NCBI RefSeq assembly: GCF_007830115.1
Contig: NZ_VLKP01000017.1
Coordinates: 1-42,315, forward strand
From: Aerolutibacter ruishenii
GTDB lineage: Bacteria > Pseudomonadota > Gammaproteobacteria > Xanthomonadales > Xanthomonadaceae
DNA length: 42,315 nucleotides
Reading direction: 5' to 3'
Shown here: positions 8,862-17,369 of the stretch, piece after piece
Numbering within the stretch: position 1 is the first letter of the stretch
Layout: each line of letters begins with the position of its first letter
Notes under the pieces: model-generated
Databases searched by the model: none
What the model saw: the letters and a program-made list of their open reading frames with translations, nothing else
What the model was told of the DNA's origin: nothing
Translations under genes and position numbers: made by a program

Positions 8862-9817
8862 CGGTCCGTGTCCGACAGGCCGTCGAAGTCGGACGGCGGA
8901 AGCGGGAGCGCATTTTGCAGGTCGCGGGCGAGTCGCTCGACCGTCAGCGCCAGTGCGGCGACATCGGCAGGCGCGAGCTCGATCGGCTCGCCCTCACGCG
9001 TCCGGCTGTTGCGGTGGACGATGTCATGACGCACGAGGAGCGGCCGTTCGAGCGCGTCGAAGGACGGCACCTCGACCCCGAAGCCCGCCTTGTAGAGGCG
9101 GGCCACGTCATGCCAGCGGTGCCAGACAAAGCCCTGCAGGTAGCCGCGTACTTCCTGGCGCAGGCCCGCAACGCGCTTGAAGACGTCCCCGAGCTTGACC
9201 GTGCGCCCCTTGAACTCGTCGAAGCCGGTCACGAGCCGGTGCAGAACGCGCTCGTCGGCGTCGATCCAGTACGCCAGCGTTTCCCACAGATAGCTCTCCA
9301 GCGCCGTGATTACCGCGCTGTAGGCCCAATGCACGACTAGGCGCTCGGCCTGCACATCGCCGCGCAGCCCCATCACGCGTTGCGCGTCCGCCAGGCGCCG
9401 CAGGAGGTGCTCGAATGGGGCATCGGCCGCATCGACCTCGACGTCGAACGCCTCGTCATAGGCGCGCATGGGCGCCCATTCGTGGCCGACTTCGGCGTGC
9501 AGATGCTCCACCGCCTCGTCGATCAGCATGTCGTCGAGCACGCCGCCGAAGCGATCAGGCAGTTCGTCCGCCGGATCGAACGGGCCCCCGTGGATGAACT
9601 GGTACCCGCCCTCGCGGCCGTTGTAGGGCGTCTCCTCCGCAGGATCGCAAAAGCGCGCCCTGAACCATTCGATCATCGCGACGCGCTGCAGGCCGCGGGG
9701 AAGGGCCGCCAGCCGGCCGTCGTCGAACTCGAGCGGCTTGCCCGGTGGATGGGTGAAGACCACGATCGGCGCATCCGCGAGCGAGTACTCAAATTCGCTG
9801 TCGTTCGATTCGTCCAT
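8858..9817 (-). CDS. HEPN-domain protein with RxxxxH motif
   Basis: The protein has 319 residues. Near the C-terminus R263-HDIV-H268 gives the R-x4-H signature of HEPN ribonuclease-type domains, in a helical setting (LVRHDIVHRNSRTREG). The N-terminal half contains EGGYQFIHGGPFDPADEL, a motif that resembles the HEPN/RES N-terminal domain I recall from toxin-like proteins. HEPN proteins of this sort usually cut RNA in toxin-antitoxin or abortive-infection systems. The gene lies 52 bases downstream of a LexA-like repressor and overlaps the next gene by four bases, so a repressor-HEPN-partner operon is likely. Its expression would rise when the repressor is cleaved. Nuclease activity is inferred from the motif and not shown. 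Confidence 0.72.
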   Translation of the reverse strand: MDESNDSEFEYSLADAPIVVFTHPPGKPLEFDDGRLAALPRGLQRVAMIEWFRARFCDPAEETPYNGREGGYQFIHGGPFDPADELPDRFGGVLDDMLIDEAVEHLHAEVGHEWAPMRAYDEAFDVEVDAADAPFEHLLRRLADAQRVMGLRGDVQAERLVVHWAYSAVITALESYLWETLAYWIDADERVLHRLVTGFDEFKGRTVKLGDVFKRVAGLRQEVRGYLQGFVWHRWHDVARLYKAGFGVEVPSFDALERPLLVRHDIVHRNSRTREGEPIELAPADVAALALTVERLARDLQNALPLPPSDFDGLSDTDR

Positions 9818-9869
9818 CGCGTGCGTGCCGGGCCAAGGATTCGAGTCTAGGCCTTCATCGCGCGGCGCA

Positions 9870-10472
9870 TCAGTACCGGCGAATCACACCCAGCACCACA
9901 CCTTCGATGCCGAACTCCCGCCCGGCGGCCACCTCGACCGGCGGATAGGCCGGGTTCTCGGCGATGAGCTCGATGCGCGGGCCGCGGCGCCGCAGCCGCT
10001 TCACCGTGATCTCGTCGTCGAGCCGGGCGACCACGATCTCGCCCGATTCGGCACTGGCGCGAAGCTCGACTGCGATGAGGTCGCGATCGAAGATCCCCGC
10101 GCCAATCATGCTGTCGCCTTCCACGCGCAACAGCACGTCGGGTAGCTTTCGAAAGAGCCCGTCGGCCACGGACACGACCTCGCTGGCATCCTCGACGGCG
10201 AGCACGGGACGGCCGGCGGCGACCCGGCTAATCAAGGGGATCGGGTGCACCGAAACGGCCGCCGACGCACGCCTCGCCGGTGCAAGTCCTCGCGAACCCG
10301 GCAAGCGGCGAAGGGCGCCGTGGCGCTCGAGTGCTACCACGTGCTGCTGCGCGGTCGGGCGGGTGATCCCGAAGGCGTGCGCGATGTCCGCGCGGGTCGG
10401 GGGGCGGCCACTGGCCGCCGTAGCCTCCACGAACGCCAGCACCTCGCGCTGCCGCGCGGTCAGCGCGGCCAT
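9870..10472 (-). CDS. lexA-like: LexA-family self-cleaving repressor
   Basis: With the start at 10472 the protein has 200 residues, close to E. coli LexA (202). An N-terminal winged helix-turn-helix starts TARQREVLAFVEA. The C-terminal S24 peptidase domain carries the Ala86-Gly87 cleavage site (RVAAGRP), nucleophile Ser121 (EGDSM) and general base Lys158 (ITVKRL). All catalytic parts of the LexA family are therefore present. An earlier ATG at 10511 falls inside the palindrome at 10504-10527, so the later ATG is preferred. It is the first gene of a leftward unit with the HEPN gene, and divergent from the three-Cys/TcmP genes. By family behaviour it should repress until RecA-DNA filaments trigger self-cleavage, which would put both flanking units under DNA-damage control. 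Confidence 0.9.
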   Translation of the reverse strand: MAALTARQREVLAFVEATAASGRPPTRADIAHAFGITRPTAQQHVVALERHGALRRLPGSRGLAPARRASAAVSVHPIPLISRVAAGRPVLAVEDASEVVSVADGLFRKLPDVLLRVEGDSMIGAGIFDRDLIAVELRASAESGEIVVARLDDEITVKRLRRRGPRIELIAENPAYPPVEVAAGREFGIEGVVLGVIRRY

Positions 10473-10503
10473 GGGCGGGGGTGCGGGCACGCGAGGCGGA
10501 TGA

Positions 10504-10527
10504 GATACCATACAGGTGTAAGGTATC
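10504..10527. promoter_or_regulatory. 24-bp palindrome, probable operator of the LexA-like repressor
   Basis: The arms are GATACCATAC and GTAAGGTATC around AGGT; 9 of 10 arm positions are complementary. The site lies between the divergent LexA-like gene and the Gp37/Gp68 gene, 32 bases upstream of the first start and 52 bases upstream of the second. It differs from the E. coli and common Xanthomonas SOS boxes, as expected for a mobile LexA paralogue with its own target. It is probably autoregulatory and controls both directions. Confidence 0.75.
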
Positions 10528-10578
10528 ATCGTCGGCACAATAGCCGGCAGTTCCGCCAAGGACAGACTCGGGGTCGAC

Positions 10579-11328
10579 ATGGCGACGCAATCGAAGATCG
10601 AATGGACCGATCGCACCTGGAACCCCACGGTCGGGTGCACGAAAATCAGCCCGGGCTGCAAGAACTGCTACGCCCTCGGGATGGCCGAACGCCTCAAGGC
10701 CATGGGCATCGACGCATACCGCTCAGGTTTCAAGCTGCGCATCCTGGAGGAGCGACTGGCTGAGCCGCTGGAGCGGCGCAAGCCGACGATCTATTTCGTC
10801 AACTCGATGAGCGATCTGTTCCACGAGAAGATCCCGGACGAGTACCTGGATCGGGTCTTCGACGTCATCGCCCGCACGCCGCAGCACCAGTACCAGATCC
10901 TCACCAAGCGTGCTGAGCGCATGGCGCGTTTTTTTGAAGGTCGAACCGCGCCGCCCAACGCCTGGCTCGGCGTGTCGGTCGAGAACCGCAAGCACGGCGT
11001 ACCACGCATCGACTTCCTGCGCCGCGTGCCGGCCAGCATCCGCTTTCTCTCGTGCGAGCCGCTTCTCGAAGACCTGGGCGACATCGACCTGACCAACATC
11101 CACTGGGTTATCGTCGGCGGCGAGTCCGGACCCAAGGCGCGGCCGATGGATGCGGCCTGGGCCTCCCGGATCCGGCTGCAGTGCGAGGAGCAGGGCGCCG
11201 CGTTCTTCTTCAAGCAGTGGGGCGGCTGGGGTGCCGACGGCAAGAAGCGCTCCAAGGCCGCCAACGGGCGGCTGCTCGAGGGGCGCACGTGGGACCAGAT
11301 GCCCGCCGGGTTTAGTCTGACCGCCTGA
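10579..11328 (+). CDS. Three-Cys-motif protein of the phage Gp37/Gp68 (DUF5131) family
   Basis: The protein has 249 residues. The N-terminus reads WNPTVGCTKISPGCKNCYA, with C20, C27 and C30 forming the C-x6-C-x2-C motif that defines the family. A barrel-like core (YQILTKR, IRFLSCEPLL, WVIVGGESG) follows, and the C-terminus has FFFKQWGGW, all characteristic. The cysteines probably hold a metal or iron-sulfur centre, as in radical-SAM-like proteins; the reaction is unknown. These proteins are repeatedly encoded beside TcmP partners, and here two TcmP genes follow at once. The gene begins 52 bases from the LexA-like palindrome on the opposite side from the repressor. Confidence 0.9.
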   Translation: MATQSKIEWTDRTWNPTVGCTKISPGCKNCYALGMAERLKAMGIDAYRSGFKLRILEERLAEPLERRKPTIYFVNSMSDLFHEKIPDEYLDRVFDVIARTPQHQYQILTKRAERMARFFEGRTAPPNAWLGVSVENRKHGVPRIDFLRRVPASIRFLSCEPLLEDLGDIDLTNIHWVIVGGESGPKARPMDAAWASRIRLQCEEQGAAFFFKQWGGWGADGKKRSKAANGRLLEGRTWDQMPAGFSLTA

Positions 11329-11350
11329 GCCGCTCGAACCGGAGACCGCT

Positions 11351-12610
11351 GTGGCAGGACGCTACGACTGGACATCCGGCACGCCGCCCCGGCTCGACGA
11401 GCACAGCGCCGCCAAGCATCGGGTGATGCGGCGCTATGTCGAGAACTACATCCAGATCCTCTGCCAGGATCCGCACCGCGACCGGATGCGGCTCGTCGTC
11501 GTCGACGGCTTTTGCGGCGGCGGCGTCTACCAGGACGAGGCGGGCATCCTCCAGCCAGGCTCGCCCCTGATCCTGCGCGAAGCGCTGCAATGCGGAAGGG
11601 CCCGGCTGCACACACGCCGCGCCGAGATGGGAATGCGCCGGCCCTTCGATTTCGAGGCCACGCTGATCCTCAACGATATCGATCCGGACGCAATCGCCAT
11701 GCTGCACGAGCAGCTGCGAAGCGCGCCGGACCGAGGCTGGACGCCGGACACGCAGGTTTTCACACTGCCTTTCGAGCAGCTCGCGCGGCAGCTCATCGAG
11801 CAGTACCGCGGCCGGCGCGGCAGTCCGCGCATCCTGTTCGTGCTCGACCAGTACGGTCTGAGCGACGCGAGCCTTCCGGTGATGCGCGAGCTCTTCGCCG
11901 CCTTCCCCAAGGCCGAGATCGTCCTGACGTTCGCGATCGACACGCTCGTGAACTTCGCGTCGGACAACATGCTCGAGCGCTACGAGAAGATGCTCGCCAA
12001 GATGGGCTTTGACGACATCGTCAGTGCCAAGCGCCTGGCCCGGCTCAAGGCCGAGGACGATGGCGCCAAACACCTGATCCAGACGGTCATCCTGCGTGAG
12101 GTCTTTCCCCAGACCGGTGCGGCGTTCGCGACCCCGTTCTTCATCATTCCCAAGCAAAGTCGCCGCGGGTACTGGCTCGTGCACCTGGCCAACAACGTGC
12201 GGGCGAATGACGAAATGAAGTCCCTGCATTGGCAGGAGCGCAACCACTTCATGCATTTCGGTGCAGAGGGTCTGAACATCCTCGCGTTTGATCCTCTCCG
12301 GCTCGAATCGGCGCAGACCACGTTCGACTTTGGCGACTTCGCCCGCGACCGCACGCGTCGCGCACTGCAGGAGGATCTGCTGCGACGCGTGCATGACGCG
12401 CACGGGCAGGGCATTAGCGTCGGGGCGCTCCTGAGGAGCGTGGCCAATGAGACCCCCGCGACGGGCACCATGGTTCGTGAAGTGCTGTTCGGTCTCGACC
12501 GCGATCGTGAGCTCGACGTACGCTCGAGAACCGGGCGAAGCCGTAAGAACGTCGAACGCCTGCATCTGGACGACGAAGTCCACCCGCGTCGCCAGTTCAT
12601 CCTTCTCTAG
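11351..12610 (+). CDS. tcmP: Three-Cys-motif partner protein TcmP (first copy)
   Basis: The protein has 419 residues with a GTG start preceded by GGAG. The TcmP signature is visible: an early HSAAKHRVMRRYVENY segment, then VDGFCGGGVYQDEAG followed by GSPLILREAL. It continues with ILFVLDQYGLSDASLP, where a strand ending in an acidic loop resembles the D-P-x-G loop of the second copy. These two loops recall motifs I and IV of nucleic-acid methyltransferases, but no enzymatic activity is known for the family. It is 22 bases downstream of the Gp37/Gp68 gene and 9 bases upstream of the second TcmP. It is about 55 residues longer than the neighbouring copy and diverged from it, so the pair may act as a heteromer. 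Confidence 0.87.
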   Translation: MAGRYDWTSGTPPRLDEHSAAKHRVMRRYVENYIQILCQDPHRDRMRLVVVDGFCGGGVYQDEAGILQPGSPLILREALQCGRARLHTRRAEMGMRRPFDFEATLILNDIDPDAIAMLHEQLRSAPDRGWTPDTQVFTLPFEQLARQLIEQYRGRRGSPRILFVLDQYGLSDASLPVMRELFAAFPKAEIVLTFAIDTLVNFASDNMLERYEKMLAKMGFDDIVSAKRLARLKAEDDGAKHLIQTVILREVFPQTGAAFATPFFIIPKQSRRGYWLVHLANNVRANDEMKSLHWQERNHFMHFGAEGLNILAFDPLRLESAQTTFDFGDFARDRTRRALQEDLLRRVHDAHGQGISVGALLRSVANETPATGTMVREVLFGLDRDRELDVRSRTGRSRKNVERLHLDDEVHPRRQFILL

Positions 12611-12619
12611 TCGAGGCCC

Positions 12620-13714
12620 ATGTCCGGACCGAAAACGACCGTGTGGCCCCTGGAGCCGCACACCCGCGCCAAGCACCTGATCCTGCAGCGCTACCTGCAG
12701 GCGTGGCTGCCGATCATCTCGAGCAATCGCAGCCGCGTGGTGTTCATCGATGGCTTCGCCGGGCCCGGGGTCTATGAGGACGGCGAAGCCGGCTCGCCGG
12801 TGATCGCAATGCGTGCCCTGATCGATCACGCCCACCAGGCGGCGATCAACTCGGCGGTGCACTTCGTCTTTATCGAGGCCGACGGCCGTCGGGCCGCGCG
12901 CCTGCAAGAGGTGGTGAGCGATCTTGTCCCCGCCCTGCCGAAAGGCGCCACTGCGAACGTGCTGCAGGGCGCCTACGCCGATCTGCTCGCCCACGCGCTC
13001 GACGAGATCGAAGCCAATGGCAAACAGCTGGCGCCCTCCTTGGTGTTCATCGACCCGTTCGGCGTCTCAGGGCTGCCCATGGCGCTGGTTCGCCGCATCC
13101 TCGCGACGCCCAGCTGCGAAGTCCTCATCAACGTGATGACAGGCTTTATCCATCGCTTCGTGGGCTCGTCGGAATTCGAGCCCCATCTGGACGCGATCTA
13201 TGGCACCGACGCCTGGCGAGCGGCTCGCGCGCTCACTGGCCCGGCGCGGCTGGAGCACCTGCGCCGGCTCTACCTTGAGGAGCTCACGCGCCCCGGCGTG
13301 ACCGGCGCGGCACGCTATGTCCGGCTGTTTTCGATGCTCAATGGCGCGAACCAGCCGATCTACGACCTGGTGTTCGCGACGAACCATCCGCGCGGGATCG
13401 ACCGAATGAAGGATGCGATGTGGAAGGTCGACGCCGCCGGCGGCGAGCGCTTCTCCGACGCGACCGATCCCGGGCAATCGACATTGCTCGACGCGGGCGC
13501 AAGCCACGATGCGGGCTTGATCGGCATGCTCCGCTCGACCCTGGCCGGACGCAGCCTCACCTGGGATGAGGTCGAAGAGCACATCCGGCATACCCCGTTC
13601 CGCGCATTACGACGGCCCTTGCTTCGCGCCGCGAAAGAACCGGCGTCCGGGATCCGCATCGAGTCGCGCACGCGCGGCATCACGCCCGACGCGCTGATCC
13701 ACTTCTCCGAATAA
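12620..13714 (+). CDS. tcmP: Three-Cys-motif partner protein TcmP (second copy)
   Basis: The protein has 364 residues. It starts with an ATG at 12620 behind GAGG, nine bases after the first copy. The motifs are closer to the family norm: HTRAKHLILQRYLQAW, FIDGFAGPGVYEDGEAG, GSPVIAMRAL and LVFIDPFGVSGLPM. The glycine-rich IDGFAGPG loop and DPFG loop look like a cofactor site of Rossmann type. It is the last gene of the rightward unit, convergent with the unknown gene ending at 13729. Two non-identical TcmP proteins downstream of one three-Cys protein, both tied to a LexA-like repressor, is an arrangement I have not seen described. Confidence 0.88.
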   Translation: MSGPKTTVWPLEPHTRAKHLILQRYLQAWLPIISSNRSRVVFIDGFAGPGVYEDGEAGSPVIAMRALIDHAHQAAINSAVHFVFIEADGRRAARLQEVVSDLVPALPKGATANVLQGAYADLLAHALDEIEANGKQLAPSLVFIDPFGVSGLPMALVRRILATPSCEVLINVMTGFIHRFVGSSEFEPHLDAIYGTDAWRAARALTGPARLEHLRRLYLEELTRPGVTGAARYVRLFSMLNGANQPIYDLVFATNHPRGIDRMKDAMWKVDAAGGERFSDATDPGQSTLLDAGASHDAGLIGMLRSTLAGRSLTWDEVEEHIRHTPFRALRRPLLRAAKEPASGIRIESRTRGITPDALIHFSE

Positions 13715-13728
13715 GCGCGCCGCAGAGG

Positions 13729-14442
13729 CTACATCCCAAGGTCCCGGGAGCGGTCACGTTCGATCTGCCGGTCCATGCCTCGATCCTGACTTGGCGCCGG
13801 CTCGCGCTCCAGGCCGAGCAGCGAGTCGAGCGAAGTGGCGGTCACCGCCACCAATCCGTCGGCCCCGTGCGCCACCCCCAGCCACGTCTCGTCCGCCCAC
13901 CGACCGCCCGCGCCGATCTGCTCGCTGCGCAGCGCGCGCAGGCGGCCCAGATACTCGAGCATGGCGGCAGGAGCGAGCCCGATCGGCTTATCCGGAGCTG
14001 GATTGGCGAGGTGGACGGCCAGCTTGCGAGCGGAGGTGCGATCGAGATTGACCGGGTTGGTAAGGCCGAGCACGTCGAGGTACGTGCACAGGCGGATGTC
14101 AACTACCTCGGTCGCAACGCGTCCATACAGCACGACGTGCCCGCACAGGCATGCGTTGTAGAAGGCGGCTTCTTTGGCGAGCGCGGCTCGCAATGCGGTT
14201 CGATCCTTCGCCCGTTCTTCTGCCAGGGCAGCGGCCGAGCGCTTGAATTCGATGACCAGGCAGCGCTCGCGCCCAACAACGAGGTCGTTGAAGGTCGCGT
14301 CCAGCGGCGTCTGCTGGAACAGGTTCACCATCATCGGAGCCGGCTGGGAGCCCGAGGCTCCGCTGCGGGCGCGATGGAACGCGTCGGCGTAGCCGAGTGC
14401 GTACAGGAACGACCCGATCAGCTGATTTTCGTAGGGAAGCAT
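13729..14442 (-). CDS. Hypothetical protein with a possible PD-(D/E)xK-like strand
   Basis: The protein has 237 residues from the ATG at 14442 (MLPYENQLIGSF), which has AAGG upstream. The longer frame adds a low-complexity 32-residue extension. After an N-terminal helical region comes LFQQTPLDATFNDLVVG, then RCLVIEFKRSAAAL. The D-x(n)-E-x-K pattern (VIEFKRS) resembles the core of restriction-type nucleases, but I cannot confirm the fold. No other family sign is seen. It is convergent with tcmP and may share transcription with the minus-strand genes upstream at 14682 and 15529, although the gaps (239 and 202 bases) are wide. Confidence 0.6.
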   Translation of the reverse strand: MLPYENQLIGSFLYALGYADAFHRARSGASGSQPAPMMVNLFQQTPLDATFNDLVVGRERCLVIEFKRSAAALAEERAKDRTALRAALAKEAAFYNACLCGHVVLYGRVATEVVDIRLCTYLDVLGLTNPVNLDRTSARKLAVHLANPAPDKPIGLAPAAMLEYLGRLRALRSEQIGAGGRWADETWLGVAHGADGLVAVTATSLDSLLGLEREPAPSQDRGMDRQIERDRSRDLGM

Positions 14443-14681
14443 GGCCTTCACCCTACGCCGCGAGGTGCGCACGGCCGACGCGACGCAGGCGGTCGGCTCG
14501 GCAGCTTCTGCTGGGTCGGCACTCGGGCAGGCCCTCATCTCTGGCGGCCGCGCCGGCTACCACCATGGTGCCATTCGCTCCATCCATGCCTAGGCTCCTC
14601 GGTACCGGATCGCACGTTCCGACATGGCCATGGTACGGCGGAGCGACAGGTCTGCGCCGAGCGCGGGAGTTCGCAGGCGTC

Positions 14682-15326
14682 TCAGCCGTGCGCATGCCCG
14701 GTCGGGGTCGGGAACGCAGCTTTCAAGCCGCGGCGCGAAAATGTCTGCGCGGCGATCGCCCACGGATCCCCACGCTGGGCGCGGTACGCGAGTGAGGCCA
14801 TGTCGCGCAGCAGCCAGAACGGGAGGCGACCAGGGACGGTCGCGGCGTCGCGACGCGCGCGGCACCGAGCAGCGAAGACCGCAACGCGCGCTGCAATGGC
14901 TGGGTTCGAGATCGTCGCACCAGGGGCGACCCGGACGCGCTCGCGGTAGGCCAGCACGGGCGGAAGCGCTAAATCGCCCGCCCAGGCAACGGCCGGAAGG
15001 GCGGGTGCGGGGTAGGGCGACTCGTAGGGGAGATACATCGGGCCTGGATCGATGTGCAGGCCGCTTGCGCCCACCCAGTAGTGCGAAGGCTCGCCAATGC
15101 CCGTCGTCCCGAACCCCTGCAGGCTGAGTTGGCGCCCGTCGGTCGATACCACCGCACACAGGAAGTCTCCGCCAACGACGCTCGCTTTGATCCCGGCATC
15201 CTCTAGCAGCGACGCGATGCCGAAGGCCGCGTACATGCACCGCTTGTGGAAGTCCGATGGAAATACCGCACGCAGTTCGGCGTCCGTGACGAGCAACGAG
15301 TGCGTGATGGGATCAGTCTTCGCCAC
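14682..15326 (-). CDS. Hypothetical protein, 214 residues
   Basis: The start is placed at the GTG at 15326 because TGGAG lies five bases upstream and the sequence turns protein-like from there (VAKTDPITHSLLVTDAELRA). The first half (MYAAFGIASLLEDAGIKASVVGGDFLCAVVS, then GFGTTGIGEPSHYWVGASG) looks like a compact alpha/beta domain with a cysteine and a histidine. A cysteine-peptidase or transglutaminase-like fold is conceivable, but I do not recognise a family. The C-terminal part is helical and Arg/Ala-rich. No membrane segments are present. Confidence 0.6.
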   Translation of the reverse strand: MAKTDPITHSLLVTDAELRAVFPSDFHKRCMYAAFGIASLLEDAGIKASVVGGDFLCAVVSTDGRQLSLQGFGTTGIGEPSHYWVGASGLHIDPGPMYLPYESPYPAPALPAVAWAGDLALPPVLAYRERVRVAPGATISNPAIAARVAVFAARCRARRDAATVPGRLPFWLLRDMASLAYRAQRGDPWAIAAQTFSRRGLKAAFPTPTGHAHG

Positions 15327-15528
15327 GTGGACTCCAGTACGTGCGGGAATGAACGCGCCTCGCGCGCCTTGGCATACCGGGCGTCGCCGCATCCAGGAAC
15401 GCGCGCAGGCTTGGATGAACTGTCAGGGTGCAAGCCGGCGCTGCGTGAGCCAGTCCGTCCCACAAGGCGCTTGGCAACGTGCACGGTGGCAGGCTACATG
15501 GAGTGCGCCAAGGCCCTGGACAGATTTG

Positions 15529-15828
15529 CTACGGCTCGTCCGCGCTGAAGCTGGGCATCGGCGCTTCGTGCGCCACGCCCGGCACTGCGCCGGCAGCGGT
15601 CGCTCGGTCGACACACATCCGGATCAACGCCTCGTCCGCCCCGGTGGCAATCGCGTAGCCATGGATCCCAATGTCGGCGACCAGGCTTTCGCCCAGGTGC
15701 GCAAGTTCGACGGTCGCAACGCCGATCTGCCTGAGTGCGCTGTGCTTGGACAGGGCCAAGGGTGATTGAAAAAGGGACGGCACGACGACCAACGCGTCGT
15801 CCGCCCTCCGGTACACGCGCAGCTCCAC
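15529..15828 (-). CDS. Small hypothetical protein
   Basis: The protein has 99 residues from a GTG at 15828 without a clear ribosome-binding site. The composition looks coding: a beta-rich start (LRVYRRADDALVVVPSLF), then alternating helices and strands (VATVELAHLGESLVADIGIHGYAIATGADEAL). No family is recognised. It lies on the same strand as the two unknown genes downstream and could be the first gene of that group. Real existence is likely but not certain. Confidence 0.45.
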   Translation of the reverse strand: MELRVYRRADDALVVVPSLFQSPLALSKHSALRQIGVATVELAHLGESLVADIGIHGYAIATGADEALIRMCVDRATAAGAVPGVAHEAPMPSFSADEP

Positions 15829-16631
15829 GGGTCGCGGTCACAGCAGGTTGGGTGTTGGGCGCGAACGGTACAGCGGCCGGCATGGGGCCGTCTGTGCGCG
15901 TACCACGCCCGGGTCGACGCGCCCGGACGCGGGCATGCTTCCGCATTTGCCGCAGCTCCTACCCGCCACTCCGAGCGCTCGGAACGCGTTGGTCCCCCGG
16001 CAGTGGGTGATATCCCATCAGGACGGTGAGGGTGCGGAGTTCAAGGAAGAAACACGGGCCGCTGAGCACGACCCTTGGGCTCTGACTGACGTTCTCGCCA
16101 GCCCCCCAAAGCACCCCATGCTTGTGCGCGTTCGGCGCGGGTTCCGTCAGTGAGGCGGTGTCATCCGGCCCTCGGCAGGGCGTAGTTGGGCTACCTCGAC
16201 CGCGCCAACGCCGGCGTCTCGACCAGCCGAGTGAGCTATCGGCCGCGACCGGTCCGCGCCACGTCTACATGATCGACTGCCGCCGTGCGTCCAGGTATCC
16301 AGCGAGTTCCTTCAGGGCCCTCGGCACGGTGTCCATGGTGCTCATCTGTCCTCACTTGCCAGGAGCCGCTTTCATGCCGTTCGGGTGTGATGAAAGTAAG
16401 CGCCTTCCGGCGGCGCGGCCGTGAGCCCTACGTCGCGCGGCGGCCCCGGTTGGCCCGACAGGGCTCCCCTCTCGGCCACGGGCACAAACTTTGCAAGACC
16501 GATACCGCTCCCACTGCGGCGACCGACTTCCTCCATGGCCGAGCTCATCGATCCACCCCACCCGATACCAGCGGACGAGGCCGGGCGCCAGCGGGCACTC
16601 GACGCCCTCCAGGTTGTCGACACCGAGCGGG
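15829..16631. other. About 800 bases without a supportable gene
   Basis: Several frames are open here but none has recognisable motifs, a ribosome-binding site or consistent composition. The stretch lies between unknown cargo genes and a broken RND gene and may be decayed coding DNA left by earlier insertions. One short frame near 16187-16270 (GYLDRANAGVSTSRV) looks faintly protein-like but ends at once. No hairpin, repeat array or RNA gene was seen. Confidence 0.4.
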
Positions 16632-17269
16632 AAGGAAGCGCGTGACCTCCGGTCGGCCATGCGCGACGTGCAGGCGACGATCCGCACCATGGGCCTTCCG
16701 ATGGATACACGGTTCGCTACGGCGGCCTCTACCAGGAACAGCAGCAGTCGTTCCGGGAGTTGATCATGGTATTCGGTGCTGCCCTCCTGCTCGTCGCGAC
16801 GGTGCTCATGTTCGTCTACGAACGAGCATCGGTCGTCCTGGCGATCATTGCCACCGCGCTCCTCACGCTTCCGGGCATCTTCCTCGCCCTGTGGCTGACG
16901 AGGACCGAGCTCGACTTGTCATCGATGATGGGGCTCACCATGGTGATCGGCATCGTCACTGAAGTCGCAGTGTTCTTCTTCGCCGAAGTCGACACGCGCA
17001 GCGAAGTGACGCCCGGTGACTTGAGGCACGCGGCGCACATGCGGCTGCGGCCCATCCTGATGACATCGACGATCGCCATCCTCGCACTCAGCCCGCTAGC
17101 GCTGGGCCTGGGGACCGGCTCTGCGATGCAACGACCGCTGGCGATCACGATCATCGCGGGATTGGTAGTCGCCGTCCCGCTGGTGCTTCTGGTGATGCCG
17201 CTGCTGTTCCTGCGGTTTGACTCGTGGAAGCGGCCAACAAAGCTAACGCCGGCGGGAGATTCTGCTTAG
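16632..17269 (+). pseudogene. RND efflux permease remnant, 5'-truncated and frameshifted
   Basis: The C-terminal part of a resistance-nodulation-division permease (heavy-metal or multidrug type) is recognisable. It starts with RDLRSAMRDVQATIRTMGLP in one frame and continues as DGYTVRYGGLYQEQQQSF in another. The second frame runs through several membrane segments (LIMVFGAALLLVATVLMFVY, LTMVIGIVTEVAVFFFAEVD, MTSTIAILALSPLALGLG) to the natural C-terminus. Loss of one G at about 16700 explains the shift: restoring it gives the family consensus LPDGYT. Roughly the first 80% of the gene is missing. The membrane portion after 16760 is an open frame of 169 residues but would lack the pore and the partner-binding domains. 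It ends 100 bases before dgkA. Confidence 0.88.
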
Positions 17270-17369
17270 AAGTCGCTACGGCAGCGACACCGAGACTCCT
17301 CCTCATAGGTCGACGCCGCGAGCGTGCAGTCCGGAGTCGACCCACTTCCGAAAAGCTGGGAATCAAAGA

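Noticed and set aside
11312-12994. Minus-strand open frame of 560 codons
   Set aside because: It is antisense to the two TcmP genes and has no family motifs.
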